From NCBI GenBank assembly GCA_903861125.1, contig CAIOTF010000042.1, positions 124,001 to 188,000 of the forward strand: 64,000 nucleotides of DNA, given 5' to 3'. Both the position numbers and the translations under genes were made by a program. This document shows positions 9,306 through 18,453 of this stretch, piece after piece. The notes beneath the pieces are model-generated. The model was given only the letters and a program-made list of their open reading frames with translations, had not been told where the DNA came from and did no database searches. The DNA comes from an uncultured Ignavibacteriota bacterium. GTDB lineage: Bacteria; Bacteroidota; Ignavibacteria; UBA10030; UBA8401. Each line of letters starts with the position of its first letter. Positions within the stretch are counted from its first letter, which is position 1.

Positions 9306-11030
9306 CTAATCGGTTATTTCCGCCGGTAATTTTTTGTCAATAAACGGCCGTTTCGGAAGATTCGCTATTTTCCACCCTAATGAATAGACCGTTTTTGTCA
9401 CTTTCATCAGTTTTTCAAAATCGATTTTGCTTACTTCGTCCGAAACGCGATGATAGTCCTCGTGGAGACCGTCAAAGTAAAATACGATCGGTATTCCGGA
9501 CTTAGCATAATTGTAATGATCGCTCCGGTAGAACAATCGGTTCGGATCGGCCGGATCGTCGAATTTAAAATTGAGTTTCATATTATACAACGTTGCATTA
9601 TTGCTTTCATTCAATTTGCCGAGTTCCGAGCTCATCATATTCGAGCCGATGGAAAACACCTCATTCGATGATGAGTAATCATCATTCTTTGATACTGCAC
9701 CGGTGTCCGGTTTGCTTCTGCCGATCATGTCAATATTCAATTGAGTCACTATATTTGAAAGCGGCACAGTCGGATTTTCCACAAAATACCGGGATCCCCA
9801 CAATCCTTTTTCTTCCCCCATGTGCCAGACAAAAAGGATCGACCGTTTCGGTTTGGGACCATGTGAAAATGCTTCGGCCATGGAAAGAAGTCCTACGGTT
9901 CCACTGCCATCATCGTCGGCACCGTTGTTGATGGAATCTCCTTTGATCGGCTCGTTCCGGATTCCGATATGATCATAATGTGCGCCGAACGCAACATATT
10001 CGTCCATCAATTTTTTGTCGGATCCCTGCCACACTGCAACAACATTTTGAGTAAATAGCGTATCGGTAGTAACCGCGATATTCAACGTGATCTTTTTTCC
10101 GGCAGAAAGAATAAATGACGGAACAGAATCAGCCGAGGCACGCATATTCATCGATTGCACGCCGATATTCTCTCCGGCGAAGATCGCATCGATCAGTTTG
10201 GATGAGGCTGTCACCGACAGAACTGAAGGTTTCCCATCCATTTTTATTATTATGGGAAATGTGACTGTCCCCTTTCCCATAACGATGGCCGAATCGTTCA
10301 TTTTAATTGAGACTGTTTTCGGCGGAACTGAGGGTGTTTCGTTCTGTTTGTTGAATGAAGGAACTGAAACGGTACCTTTTTCCGAAACATTGAACAAATC
10401 CCGTTCCCACTGATTTAACGCTCTTGTTGATGGAATGGAAATGATCCCGAGCGCGCCATTTGTTTTGGCATAATTTGACGGCGTATCAAAATCAATTCCA
10501 AGTTTTCCGCTGAAATCGACTGGTGAAATTCCTTTTGGAAATCCTCCCAAAACAACCATGAACTTACCGTTGACATCAATTCCTTCGTACGGGTTAACAT
10601 TCTTTGATTTCACCATGTATCCATTCTTCACGTACACCATGGGCGCTGTTACGTTTCCTTCAGTACTCGACGAAATAAAGTCCTTACCGAATGTGAATTT
10701 CTGTCCGTCAACTTCTACAAAGGTCGTCGCAGGCACAACCCGCGATTTATTTAAAAGGACCTTCTGAAAATACGAACCGCTGTCTCCGGCCGGTGTAAAT
10801 CCCCAGCGTGACAGATGAGTTGCAATAAACTTTGCTGCTATGTTCAGTCCGCGCGACGGAGTGTCGCGGCCTTCAAGTTCATCTGAAGCAATAAACGAAA
10901 GATAGTCACGTAATTGTTCTTGAGTGATATAATCCGCATTTCCGTTATCAGCAGATTTTTTATTGGATTTTTGTGCAACGGCAAACGAACAACTGAGCAG
11001 CAGTACCACAACAAATATTCGGTGTAACAT
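9306..11030 (-). CDS. Secreted M28-family zinc aminopeptidase
   Basis: The start at 11030 is chosen because AAAGGAGTTGTA precedes this ATG and because it opens directly into a signal peptide (LHRIFVVVLLLSCSFAVAQ); the frame is open to 11123 without such support. The 574-residue product has an inserted region of about 200 residues that resembles a protease-associated domain, then the peptidase metal ligands in order: GAHYDHIG, NGADDDGSG, HMGEEKG, NIDMIGR and RSDHYNYAKSGIP. This set is the complete di-zinc site of M28 peptidases. It would release amino acids from peptides outside the inner membrane, consistent with the peptide transporter at 40.4 kb. Confidence 0.88.
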   Translation of the reverse strand: MLHRIFVVVLLLSCSFAVAQKSNKKSADNGNADYITQEQLRDYLSFIASDELEGRDTPSRGLNIAAKFIATHLSRWGFTPAGDSGSYFQKVLLNKSRVVPATTFVEVDGQKFTFGKDFISSSTEGNVTAPMVYVKNGYMVKSKNVNPYEGIDVNGKFMVVLGGFPKGISPVDFSGKLGIDFDTPSNYAKTNGALGIISIPSTRALNQWERDLFNVSEKGTVSVPSFNKQNETPSVPPKTVSIKMNDSAIVMGKGTVTFPIIIKMDGKPSVLSVTASSKLIDAIFAGENIGVQSMNMRASADSVPSFILSAGKKITLNIAVTTDTLFTQNVVAVWQGSDKKLMDEYVAFGAHYDHIGIRNEPIKGDSINNGADDDGSGTVGLLSMAEAFSHGPKPKRSILFVWHMGEEKGLWGSRYFVENPTVPLSNIVTQLNIDMIGRSKPDTGAVSKNDDYSSSNEVFSIGSNMMSSELGKLNESNNATLYNMKLNFKFDDPADPNRLFYRSDHYNYAKSGIPIVFYFDGLHEDYHRVSDEVSKIDFEKLMKVTKTVYSLGWKIANLPKRPFIDKKLPAEITD

Positions 11031-11210
11031 TACAACTCCTTTAGTAATCATTGACTCGTGAATGTAGAAGAAAAAAAAGAGTATTCCAAGCAGGCTGCTC
11101 TTATAATTATATTTCCTTGACATATGTAAACGATCCTTAGAGTACTCATTCCGTCTTTTGAATAATTGAACAGACAGACGGACACCACGTTACTCACATC
11201 TGACGTGTAC

Positions 11211-11247
11211 AAAACAAAAAAGGATCGACAATGACAGATCGATCCTT
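11211..11247 (-). terminator. Intrinsic terminator of the metF-to-DUF1003 gene run
   Basis: The arms AAGGATCGA (11220-11228) and TCGATCCTT (11239-11247) are perfect inverted repeats of nine bases around a ten-base loop. On the minus strand the stem is followed by TTTTTGTTTT. It sits about 40 bases after the stop of the cNMP-binding/DUF1003 gene and so closes that operon. Confidence 0.85.
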
Positions 11248-11289
11248 CCGCAAATTCATAATTACCGGTGATTGGCGTTCTGTTAGAAT

Positions 11290-12159
11290 TTATTTTTTCC
11301 CTAACTTTTTCTTCTTAGCAGGGATTTTCATGGCATTAAACTCCCTTTGAATATGTTCCATTTCCTCGTCGAGCAAGCGGTCCATCTTCTGATGCATCTG
11401 CTGAAGCATGATCTCCGATTTCACATTCACCTGATAATCAAGATCCGCTTTCAGTCTGTCCTTTTTCTGCGCACGGTTCTGGCTCATCATGATCACCGGT
11501 GCCTGTAGGGCTGCAACAGTTGAGAGCATTAAATTCAGGAACGTAAAGGGATACTCGTCAAATGGTTTCACAAAAATCTGCACAACATTGATCCCTATCC
11601 AAAATGCCATGAATGCACCGAAGGAAAGGATGAATTTCCAGCTCCCGCCGAATTCAGCGATCTTGTCCGCAATACGGTCGCCAACGCTTAATTTCTCATC
11701 GATCTCTTCATTCGGATTTTTTGATGCAAGCGATGTGATCAATTCATTCGTCAATTGCAGACGTTTTGCCATTTCGCTCAGCATGGAAATTCCGATGGAC
11801 GGACGCTCCATAACAAATGTGATGAAATCGCCCCGCTGCATCTCAACAAGACGGGTATCGAGCAGGGCGCGTGCCGTAGCCGTTCGCGGTGTATCGGCAA
11901 AAAGGGAAAGCTCGCCGAAAAACTCCCCTTCTTTCAGGCTCGACAACTGAACTTCGTTCACCGGCGGACCGACAGGCAGGATGATCTCGATCTCCCCTTC
12001 TTCGATCACATACATGGAAGAACCCGGCTCTCCTTTGCGGAAAAGAACTTCGCCAGCCTTTAAGGTTTTCATTTTCCATAAACTAACGAGCGAGAGATGA
12101 TCTTCTTCGGGCAGGAATTTGAAAATAGGAATTTTCAAAAGAAAATCTTTGGTGATCAT
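11290..12159 (-). CDS. Cyclic-nucleotide-binding domain fused to DUF1003 membrane protein
   Basis: The 289-residue protein has an N-terminal cNMP-binding domain with the phosphate-binding cassette at residues 81-98 (FGELSLFADTPRTATAR), in which the Arg that contacts the cyclic phosphate is present. Residues about 158-265 are a DUF1003 domain: VGDRIADKIAEFGGSWKFI, two membrane helices, and APVIMMSQNRAQKKDR, ending in a coiled coil and a lysine-rich tail. The DUF1003 function is unknown. The start ATG overlaps the ddl stop by one base (TAATG), so translation is likely coupled. Binding of cAMP, c-di-AMP or another nucleotide is not predictable from this. Confidence 0.88.
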   Translation of the reverse strand: MITKDFLLKIPIFKFLPEEDHLSLVSLWKMKTLKAGEVLFRKGEPGSSMYVIEEGEIEIILPVGPPVNEVQLSSLKEGEFFGELSLFADTPRTATARALLDTRLVEMQRGDFITFVMERPSIGISMLSEMAKRLQLTNELITSLASKNPNEEIDEKLSVGDRIADKIAEFGGSWKFILSFGAFMAFWIGINVVQIFVKPFDEYPFTFLNLMLSTVAALQAPVIMMSQNRAQKKDRLKADLDYQVNVKSEIMLQQMHQKMDRLLDEEMEHIQREFNAMKIPAKKKKLGKK

Positions 12160-13283
12160 TATTCTTTGTACCAGTCTGATTTAGGTGTATAAAATGTTTT
12201 CAATTTTTTCTTAGCTGCATACCGTTCGACTGCAAATCCGATCAGGCGATCGAGCAACTCGGAATACGATATCCCAGATGCCTCCCACAGTTTCGGATAC
12301 ATGCTGATTGATGTGAAACCTGGGATCGTATTGATCTCATTCAAAAATATCGTTCCGTTGCGCTGCACGAGAAAATCGACTCGCGCCATTCCGGAACAAT
12401 CCAGCACAGAATATGCTTTCAACGCGCAAGCTTGCAATTTTTTGATGATTGGTTTGGGAAGATTTGCGGGAATATGGGCGGCAGATTTTCCATCAACATA
12501 TTTTGCGTCGTAATCATAAAACTCATTTGACGGAACGATCTCGCCGGGAAGCGACACAACCGGTTCATCATTTCCCATAACGCTTATTTCGATCTCCCTT
12601 GGGTTTTTCACTGCTTTTTCAACAAGAATCTTTCTGTCATACTGGCCCGCAAGATGAATGGCAGCGGTCAGTTCTTTTTTATTATGCGCTTTGCTGATCC
12701 CGACGCTTGAACCCTGATTCGGAGGTTTCACAAAACAAGGATATTTCAATTTCCGTTCGATCCGCGTGACATATTCTTTTTCATTGCCCGGAAACTGTGA
12801 ATACAGGAAGGATATTCCGGGAGCGACAGGAATGCCAGCATTCTCCAGCAATTGTTTTGCAATGACTTTATCCATGCCAACCGCCGAACCTAACACACCG
12901 GCACCGACATACGGGATATCAGCAAGTTCAAATAATCCCTGGATCGTTCCATCTTCACCGAACGTGCCGTGGATGACCGGAAAGATGACGTCAATTTTTT
13001 GTGCATTCTGCGGAAATGCACCGCTGACGTTGATCAGCGATTGTTTCCGCGGATCAGGAAGGAGCACATGTTCCGGCAATTGTTCGATGGGAGCATGATC
13101 CTTCAACAGCTGAATTGCGTTCACCGTGCTCAGCCATCGTCCATCTTTTGTGATGCCGATCGGAACAATATCGTACTTCGATTTATCAAGTGCATTGATC
13201 ACCGAAGCAGCGGAAACGAGCGACACTTCATGCTCAGCAGAACGGCCTCCGAAGAGAACGCCGATTTTTAGTTTAGTATTCAT
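12159..13283 (-). CDS. ddl: D-alanine--D-alanine ligase
   Basis: The 374-residue protein is full length for Ddl, a cytoplasmic ATP-grasp enzyme that makes the D-Ala-D-Ala dipeptide for peptidoglycan. It has the N-terminal [17 protein letters not shown] signature, [12 protein letters not shown], the ATP-grasp stretch [15 protein letters not shown] and the C-terminal metal site [18 protein letters not shown]. It is fourth in the metF / aldolase / beta-lactamase-like / ddl / DUF1003 run. The gap to the beta-lactamase-like gene is 58 bases without a terminator. Confidence 0.95.
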   Translation of the reverse strand: MNTKLKIGVLFGGRSAEHEVSLVSAASVINALDKSKYDIVPIGITKDGRWLSTVNAIQLLKDHAPIEQLPEHVLLPDPRKQSLINVSGAFPQNAQKIDVIFPVIHGTFGEDGTIQGLFELADIPYVGAGVLGSAVGMDKVIAKQLLENAGIPVAPGISFLYSQFPGNEKEYVTRIERKLKYPCFVKPPNQGSSVGISKAHNKKELTAAIHLAGQYDRKILVEKAVKNPREIEISVMGNDEPVVSLPGEIVPSNEFYDYDAKYVDGKSAAHIPANLPKPIIKKLQACALKAYSVLDCSGMARVDFLVQRNGTIFLNEINTIPGFTSISMYPKLWEASGISYSELLDRLIGFAVERYAAKKKLKTFYTPKSDWYKE

Positions 13284-13341
13284 AGAGTTTCTTACTCAAT
13301 TAAATAGTGCTTCTGTGGAACGATAAGCAGGCGATATACTG

Positions 13342-14265
13342 TCAATGGTATTTCATGCTTTCGGGCATCGATTTCCATCTGCTTTTTGGTTCAAAATATT
13401 GCCACAATGTACGCGAAACATTTCTCAGCAGCATATATCCTTCGTTTTCATTAACCCAACTTGTGTCCTTCTGATTTTTTGTGATCACGCAAAATACATA
13501 ATCACCTCCCGGCGCGTTGACAAGAACCACTTCGGATCTCGACTCATCAACAGCACCCTGCTTGGAAGCCGCGTGCACGTAAGGAGGAATTTCGGAAAGT
13601 GCTTCACCGTCCCAATAAATTCTTGCAAGGTTGCGGTACATCCGTTCGCTGGCCCACGGCGAGATCATTTTCCCTTCGCGGATCCGAACGACCAGTTCCG
13701 CCATTTCGCGCGGAGAAGTTACACCCCATCCGTAAAGTGACCGCATCGCTTCTCTGCCGGGCGTTCTTGAATTCACTCTCGTGACCTTAAATCCATTCTC
13801 TTCCATAATCTGATTGATCCGTGTACCAGTACCAGCCATCTTTTGGCACCAAAGACTTGCTGTATTATCGCTTGTCGTGATCATCATCAGTACTACTTTG
13901 CTCAGCGATATTTTTCCGGAATCCTTCAGTGTTCCCACGACATCCTCTCCGGGATAGATGAGTGAATCGCGGAATACCAATGTGGAATCGTATCGCAATT
14001 CTCCTTTTTTAATCTTATCCATTATACCGGTCATGATCGGCACTTTCACCATGCTTGCAGTTGGGAAAAGAGTATCGGCATTGATCTCGACGGTTTTACC
14101 CGTTTTCAAATGGCGGACATATATACCGAACTCGCCCTTAAAATCTTTCGTCAGTTCGTACAATTTTTTCGTCAGCGTCTTATCAGGTTTTGACCCGGGA
14201 AATGCTGATGGTGTTTGTCCGGCAGCGATAACGGTGACGGCAAGGAGAAGAAATAATTTATTCAT
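13342..14265 (-). CDS. Class A beta-lactamase-like exported serine hydrolase
   Basis: The 307-residue protein opens with a signal peptide and has the class A layout: SMVK at 71-74 (Ser nucleophile and Lys), SDN at 132-134, and a KQG at 235-237 in the place of KTG. The omega-loop glutamate motif (ExxLN) is not clear; Glu172 in RTPGREAM is the nearest candidate. The altered KTG and omega loop make strong beta-lactam hydrolysis uncertain. The alternative is a periplasmic peptidoglycan-related serine hydrolase. It sits between ddl and the class II aldolase, seven bases after the latter, so linkage to cell-wall metabolism is reasonable inference. Confidence 0.82.
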   Translation of the reverse strand: MNKLFLLLAVTVIAAGQTPSAFPGSKPDKTLTKKLYELTKDFKGEFGIYVRHLKTGKTVEINADTLFPTASMVKVPIMTGIMDKIKKGELRYDSTLVFRDSLIYPGEDVVGTLKDSGKISLSKVVLMMITTSDNTASLWCQKMAGTGTRINQIMEENGFKVTRVNSRTPGREAMRSLYGWGVTSPREMAELVVRIREGKMISPWASERMYRNLARIYWDGEALSEIPPYVHAASKQGAVDESRSEVVLVNAPGGDYVFCVITKNQKDTSWVNENEGYMLLRNVSRTLWQYFEPKSRWKSMPESMKYH

Positions 14266-14272
14266 AGGTATT

Positions 14273-14914
14273 CTACCGTTGGTACACTGTTTTTGCCAAT
14301 GCTTTCAGCTGCAGCACCTGTTCATTATTTAACGATTTTGCACCACCGAGTGACTCGGCAACAAAAAGCGTGTGTGCAATTTGTTCCACTTTTTCCATTT
14401 TGAAATATGCATCCCAAAGATCGCGGCCGTATGTCACCACACCGTGGTTAGCGAGCAGCACCGCATTATAATCTTTTACGAACGGAAGAAGCGAACCGGC
14501 AAGCTCATCCGTTGACGGTGCTGCATATTGTGCAAGAGGAACTGCACCGAGACCAATAATCATTTCCGGAAATACGTTTTCCATCATCGCAATACCGGCC
14601 GCTGCAAAACCGGTAGCATACACGGGATGACAATGTACAACCGCATTCACATCCGGACGCTGCTGGTAGATGAACAGATGCATTTTTATTTCGGTGGAGG
14701 GCTTTCGCGTCCCGCCGATCTGTATTCCATCGATCGTCACTTCAACGAGATCGCCGGTCGTTACAAATCCTTTATTCATTGAGGTCGGTGTTGCCAGGAT
14801 ATTCCCGTTCGGCAAACGCACACTGATGTTTCCATCCGTTGCCGCCACGAATCCTTTTGCTTCAACCCTTTTAGAGATGTTGACCAGTTCTTGTGCAACT
14901 TCTGTTTCAGACAT
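14273..14914 (-). CDS. Class II aldolase/adducin-family protein (fuculose-phosphate aldolase-like)
   Basis: The 213-residue cytoplasmic protein has the zinc site and catalytic acid of class II sugar-phosphate aldolases: DGNISVR at 27-33, STEIKMH with Glu75, HCHPVY with His94 and His96, and ANHGVV with His157. Family members cleave L-fuculose-1-phosphate, L-ribulose-5-phosphate (epimerisation) or dehydrate methylthioribulose-phosphate. No salvage or fucose genes are nearby, so the substrate is open. It follows metF by 20 bases and precedes the beta-lactamase-like gene by seven. Confidence 0.85.
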   Translation of the reverse strand: MSETEVAQELVNISKRVEAKGFVAATDGNISVRLPNGNILATPTSMNKGFVTTGDLVEVTIDGIQIGGTRKPSTEIKMHLFIYQQRPDVNAVVHCHPVYATGFAAAGIAMMENVFPEMIIGLGAVPLAQYAAPSTDELAGSLLPFVKDYNAVLLANHGVVTYGRDLWDAYFKMEKVEQIAHTLFVAESLGGAKSLNNEQVLQLKALAKTVYQR

Positions 14915-14934
14915 AATGATGGGAGTATAAAATA

Positions 14935-15843
14935 TTACGACAACGGAACGGGAGCTCTTCGTAAACTATCCGAAGATTTTATACCGAGTGAATCGTAGAT
15001 CTTTAATGTCGGTTTCGAACGATTGAGCGTATAGAAATGGATCCCGGCTACGTTGCGGTCAATCAAGTCGCGTACCTGTTCGGTTGCCCAGTGGATGCCT
15101 ACCTTTTCAACGTACTCATCGTCTTCTGCACGAGAGACAGCGCGAAGCAGTTTTGCAGGGAACCGTGCTCCAAGCGCGAGTTCTGCCATTCGCGCAAAAC
15201 CTTTCCGGGATGTAACAGGCATGATGCCGGCAATGATCGGAACTTTGATTCCCGCGATCTCGCACCGTTCGCAGAAATCATAGAAGTCGCGGTTCTCGAA
15301 GAACAACTGTGTGCAGATATAATCCGCACCGGCATCCACCTTCGCTTTAAGATGTTCGATCTCTTTCAACCGATTCGGCGTGTTGGGATGTCCTTCCGGA
15401 AAACCAGCAACGCCGACCCCCATATTGGGGAAATGTTTTTTTATGAATGCAACCAGTTCCGCCGCATACGCAAAACCATTCGCAGGCTGCTCAAATTGCG
15501 GTTGTCCCTTCGCAGGATCACCGCGCAGCGCCATAATGTTTTGAATGCCGTTCTCGTTATATTTGGTTAAGACCTCCAGGATCTCATCTTTTCCGGCACC
15601 GACGCATGTTAAATGCGAGACGATGGTCAACTGCGTCTCTTTTTGCAGCCGAACAACCAGATCGTGCGTCAATTGACGGGTGGATCCGCCTGCTCCGTAT
15701 GTGACGCTGACATAGGAAGGTTTTAACGGCGTCAACTCCTTAATGGATTCAAATAATGATCGTGATGTCTCTTCCGTTTTTGGCGGAAAATATTCGAAAC
15801 TAAAATGTGGTGCCTGCTGTTTAAGAATATCTGCTATATGCAT
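14935..15843 (-). CDS. metF: Methylenetetrahydrofolate reductase
   Basis: The 302-residue protein is the usual length for bacterial MetF. It has FEYFPPKTEE at the N-terminus with the catalytic Glu, SVTYGAGGSTR, ALRGDPAKG and ADYICTQLFFENRDFYDF, all diagnostic of this FAD enzyme, which reduces 5,10-methylene-tetrahydrofolate to 5-methyl-tetrahydrofolate for methionine synthesis. It is the first gene of the five-gene run down to the DUF1003 gene. I see no SAM or B12 riboswitch in the 86 bases upstream, which instead hold the terminator of the previous operon. Confidence 0.95.
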   Translation of the reverse strand: MHIADILKQQAPHFSFEYFPPKTEETSRSLFESIKELTPLKPSYVSVTYGAGGSTRQLTHDLVVRLQKETQLTIVSHLTCVGAGKDEILEVLTKYNENGIQNIMALRGDPAKGQPQFEQPANGFAYAAELVAFIKKHFPNMGVGVAGFPEGHPNTPNRLKEIEHLKAKVDAGADYICTQLFFENRDFYDFCERCEIAGIKVPIIAGIMPVTSRKGFARMAELALGARFPAKLLRAVSRAEDDEYVEKVGIHWATEQVRDLIDRNVAGIHFYTLNRSKPTLKIYDSLGIKSSDSLRRAPVPLS

Positions 15844-15860
15844 TCATCGCTCCGTATAAT

Positions 15861-15890
15861 AAAAAATCCGTCTCATATCATAAGACGGAT
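15861..15890 (-). terminator. Intrinsic terminator after the HNH-like gene
   Basis: ATCCGTCT (15866-15873) and AGACGGAT (15883-15890) form an eight-base stem with a nine-base loop. On the minus strand it is followed directly by a run of T. It lies 40 bases after the HNH-like stop and ends the macA-like/permease/lipid kinase/HNH-like operon just before the metF start. Confidence 0.82.
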
Positions 15891-15929
15891 ACAGTATAAC
15901 AAAAATGTCGGTGTTGTTCAATCGCTGCG

Positions 15930-16259
15930 TTAATTGTTCAAAAGTTCTTTATATAATTTTTCCGTTTCCTGAAGATCCCGTTCGAATTCCACCAATTGGA
16001 TCAAATCAAATATTAACGGGCCGAATGCTTTGTCGTGCAGGTTAACGATCTCCATATGTTTCGGACACAAGGTGATGCCGTTCTTATATTTTTGAGATCC
16101 CGCCGCCGGGTTTCCGTTCTCAGTTTCGATCAAAAACAGAACTTCCGTATCCGGCATACTTCCGCAGCCCGGCCATTGACAGCGCTTATTATCGCGCTTC
16201 AGCACATACGTACGAATTTCTTCATTATGTGTCGATTTATTTTTTTTTGGCGTTGCCAT
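15930..16259 (-). CDS. Small HNH-nuclease-like zinc protein
   Basis: From the ATG at 16259 (MATPKKNK, with GAG upstream) the product is 109 residues; the frame is open to 16313 but that part is not needed. It has TYVLKRDNKRCQWPGC, then ITLCPKHMEIVN, which resemble the first and last zinc knuckles of HNH endonucleases. The central catalytic His-Ile segment is replaced by VLFLIETENG, so it probably lacks nuclease activity. The basic N-terminus suggests nucleic-acid binding. It is the last gene of the run that begins at 19770. Confidence 0.68.
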   Translation of the reverse strand: MATPKKNKSTHNEEIRTYVLKRDNKRCQWPGCGSMPDTEVLFLIETENGNPAAGSQKYKNGITLCPKHMEIVNLHDKAFGPLIFDLIQLVEFERDLQETEKLYKELLNN

Positions 16260-16319
16260 AGTATTGCTCAATATAAAATTTTTTAGTTCGAAGGCAAGAG
16301 AGAAACCGCACACAATTAA

Positions 16320-17237
16320 TCAGTTGTGCGGCACGACAACCTTCAACGATCCTGGATTGATCCGAATTTCCGTTTTTTTCACCTTCCACCCGAATATTTC
16401 CCCGTCACCATGAACCGGAAATCCTTTTTCGCTGGATATTATCAGAGATGCCGTATCGAACGATTCAATGTGATTTTTCCCCAGGTGTTTTCCGGTCATA
16501 ACCAGCGGCAGGATCGGAACCACTTTAAGGATATTATCTCCGGTCACGCCGCACACTTCAAAGAGGCCATCATCGGGAAGCGCGTTCGGTGTAAGCATGA
16601 ATCCGCCTCCTTCCCATTTACCGTTGCCCACGCAGAGTAAAAAATAGTTCTTCTGCCACGTTTCATTATTCCGGGTCACTGTAAGAAAATGCGGCTGATA
16701 TCCCGCCAATGTCTGGAGTAGCGCCGTCAGATACAGCGGGATTCCCCGCATCCATTGAATTAAACTGACTTTTTTTGCCACGGCAGCATCGAATCCTAGT
16801 CCGACGGTATTAAAAAACATACGATCATCTACCGATCCATCTTCGTGTGTAAGACGGATCAGACCGGAATCAAATTTTTTAAAGGAAGGATTTTCAAGAA
16901 GTGAAAGAAGACTTTTCGCATTTTTTGGCGCGTCTACCATCCGGCCAAAATCATTTCCCGATCCCTCGCTCATCACTGCCAATGCGGCATTTGTTCCCAT
17001 CACCCCGCACGCTACTTCATTAACAGTGCCGTCGCCGCCGATGGCAACAACAATAGACGATTCCACACTCGCATTCCGAGCCAGGATTGTTGCATCCCCC
17101 CGGCCGGTGGTGACATGGAATGAATAATTGAGCGAAGAATTTTTCAGTGCCTGCTCCAGCCCGGCAAGAATATGCTTTGCCTTGCCGCGGCCGGCAATTG
17201 GATTGAGTATGCATGTGATATGCGGCTTCGCTATCAT
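16320..17237 (-). CDS. Diacylglycerol kinase-family lipid kinase
   Basis: The start at 17237 is chosen because its ATG overlaps the permease stop by four bases (ATGA); the frame extends further upstream only inside the permease gene. The 305-residue product has the DAGK catalytic signature: NPIAGRGKA at 12-20, GGDGTVNEV at 67-75 and SEGSGNDFGR at 90-99. Family members phosphorylate diacylglycerol, sphingoid bases or related lipids at the inner membrane. No membrane helix is seen. The overlap points to coexpression with the MacA-like transporter, though a functional link is not known. Confidence 0.88.
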   Translation of the reverse strand: MIAKPHITCILNPIAGRGKAKHILAGLEQALKNSSLNYSFHVTTGRGDATILARNASVESSIVVAIGGDGTVNEVACGVMGTNAALAVMSEGSGNDFGRMVDAPKNAKSLLSLLENPSFKKFDSGLIRLTHEDGSVDDRMFFNTVGLGFDAAVAKKVSLIQWMRGIPLYLTALLQTLAGYQPHFLTVTRNNETWQKNYFLLCVGNGKWEGGGFMLTPNALPDDGLFEVCGVTGDNILKVVPILPLVMTGKHLGKNHIESFDTASLIISSEKGFPVHGDGEIFGWKVKKTEIRINPGSLKVVVPHN

Positions 17238-18451
17238 TCGTAACGAAGCGCGTCGATAGGATTGAGCTGCGCTGCTTTCCGAGCAGGATACATACCGAAG
17301 AAAATCCCGACGGCTGCTGAAAATGCAAACGCGAGTATTATAGATACCGGAGAGACGACGGTCTTCCAACCTGCCAATGCGGAAATGAGATCGGATGTGA
17401 GAACACCGAGGATCACGCCGATCAATCCGCCGAGAAGACTTAATACGATCGCTTCGATCAAGAACTGCATTAAAATATTTTTTCCTGTTGCACCAATCGC
17501 CATACGTATCCCTATTTCTTTTGTCCGCTCCGTTACGGAAACAAGCATGATATTCATGATCCCGATTCCGCCGACAATAAGTGAAATAGATGCGATTGAT
17601 GCAAGTAAAATCGTAAGGACCTGCGATGTTGACTCCGCTGCCGTGGCGATCTCGGTTTGACTGCGTACGGTGAAATCGTTCTCATCCCACGGCTGCAGTT
17701 TGTGACGGACACGGAGCAGTTCCGTGATCTGCGTCTGAGCATCCTGCATTGCTTCTTCACTGACCGCTGAAACCAGTATGTTTCCAAGGTATGTCTGTCC
17801 GACCATCTTTTTCTGCACTGTCGTGTAAGGAGCTATAACGATATCGTCCTGGTCGCTCCCTTGAGCCGATTGACCTTTTGTTGAAAGCACACCGACAATT
17901 TTAAATGGCATTTTTCGGATACGGATGACCGAGCCAACCGGATCACTTCCCTTAAAAAGATTATCGGCGATTGTCTGACCGATCACGCATACTTTAGAGG
18001 CTCCGCGAACATCAGCATCGGTAAAGTACTGCCCGCTTGAAACAGGCCAACTCCGGATGGAAAAATATTCCGGTGTTACTCCAATGATGCTTGCTCTCCA
18101 GTTTTGTTCCTGATAGACGATCTGCGCACCATCACGTACGGAGGGAGATGCAAGAGATACGGAAGGACACTGCGTTTGAATTGCCGTGAAGTCTTCTGGA
18201 GTGATCGATGCGGATGTGCCGGTGCCGGCACGAACGCCCCCCTGATTAAATGAACCGGGAAAAATCAGTATGACATTTGTTCCAAGAGATGCAATTTGCT
18301 GTTTGATACTATCCTGCGCACCGGTACCAACCGCCATCATGGCGATAACGGCGCCGACACCAATAATGATCCCTAACATCGTTAAAAATGAGCGGATCTT
18401 GTTGCGCGTAAGAGAGTTCAACGCGATTTCAAATATATCGAGAATACCCAT
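17234..18451 (-). CDS. MacB-type ABC transporter permease (FtsX family), without its ATPase
   Basis: The 405-residue protein has an N-terminal transmembrane helix (FLTMLGIIIGVGAVIAMMAVG), a periplasmic MacB_PCD domain with SLGTNVILIFPGS, and three C-terminal helices of the FtsX fold, including TERTKEIGIRMAIGATGKNI and the final GMYPARKAAQLNPIDALRYE that is characteristic of MacB permeases. No ATPase domain is fused, and none lies in this operon, although MacB proteins normally carry one at the N-terminus or in an adjacent gene. It is two bases downstream of the adaptor gene and overlaps the lipid kinase. Confidence 0.92.
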   Translation of the reverse strand: MGILDIFEIALNSLTRNKIRSFLTMLGIIIGVGAVIAMMAVGTGAQDSIKQQIASLGTNVILIFPGSFNQGGVRAGTGTSASITPEDFTAIQTQCPSVSLASPSVRDGAQIVYQEQNWRASIIGVTPEYFSIRSWPVSSGQYFTDADVRGASKVCVIGQTIADNLFKGSDPVGSVIRIRKMPFKIVGVLSTKGQSAQGSDQDDIVIAPYTTVQKKMVGQTYLGNILVSAVSEEAMQDAQTQITELLRVRHKLQPWDENDFTVRSQTEIATAAESTSQVLTILLASIASISLIVGGIGIMNIMLVSVTERTKEIGIRMAIGATGKNILMQFLIEAIVLSLLGGLIGVILGVLTSDLISALAGWKTVVSPVSIILAFAFSAAVGIFFGMYPARKAAQLNPIDALRYE

Positions 18452-18453
18452 AA

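Noticed and set aside
13826-13860. TGGCAC followed by TTGC resembling a sigma-54 promoter
   Set aside because: Spacing is wrong and it lies inside the beta-lactamase-like gene.
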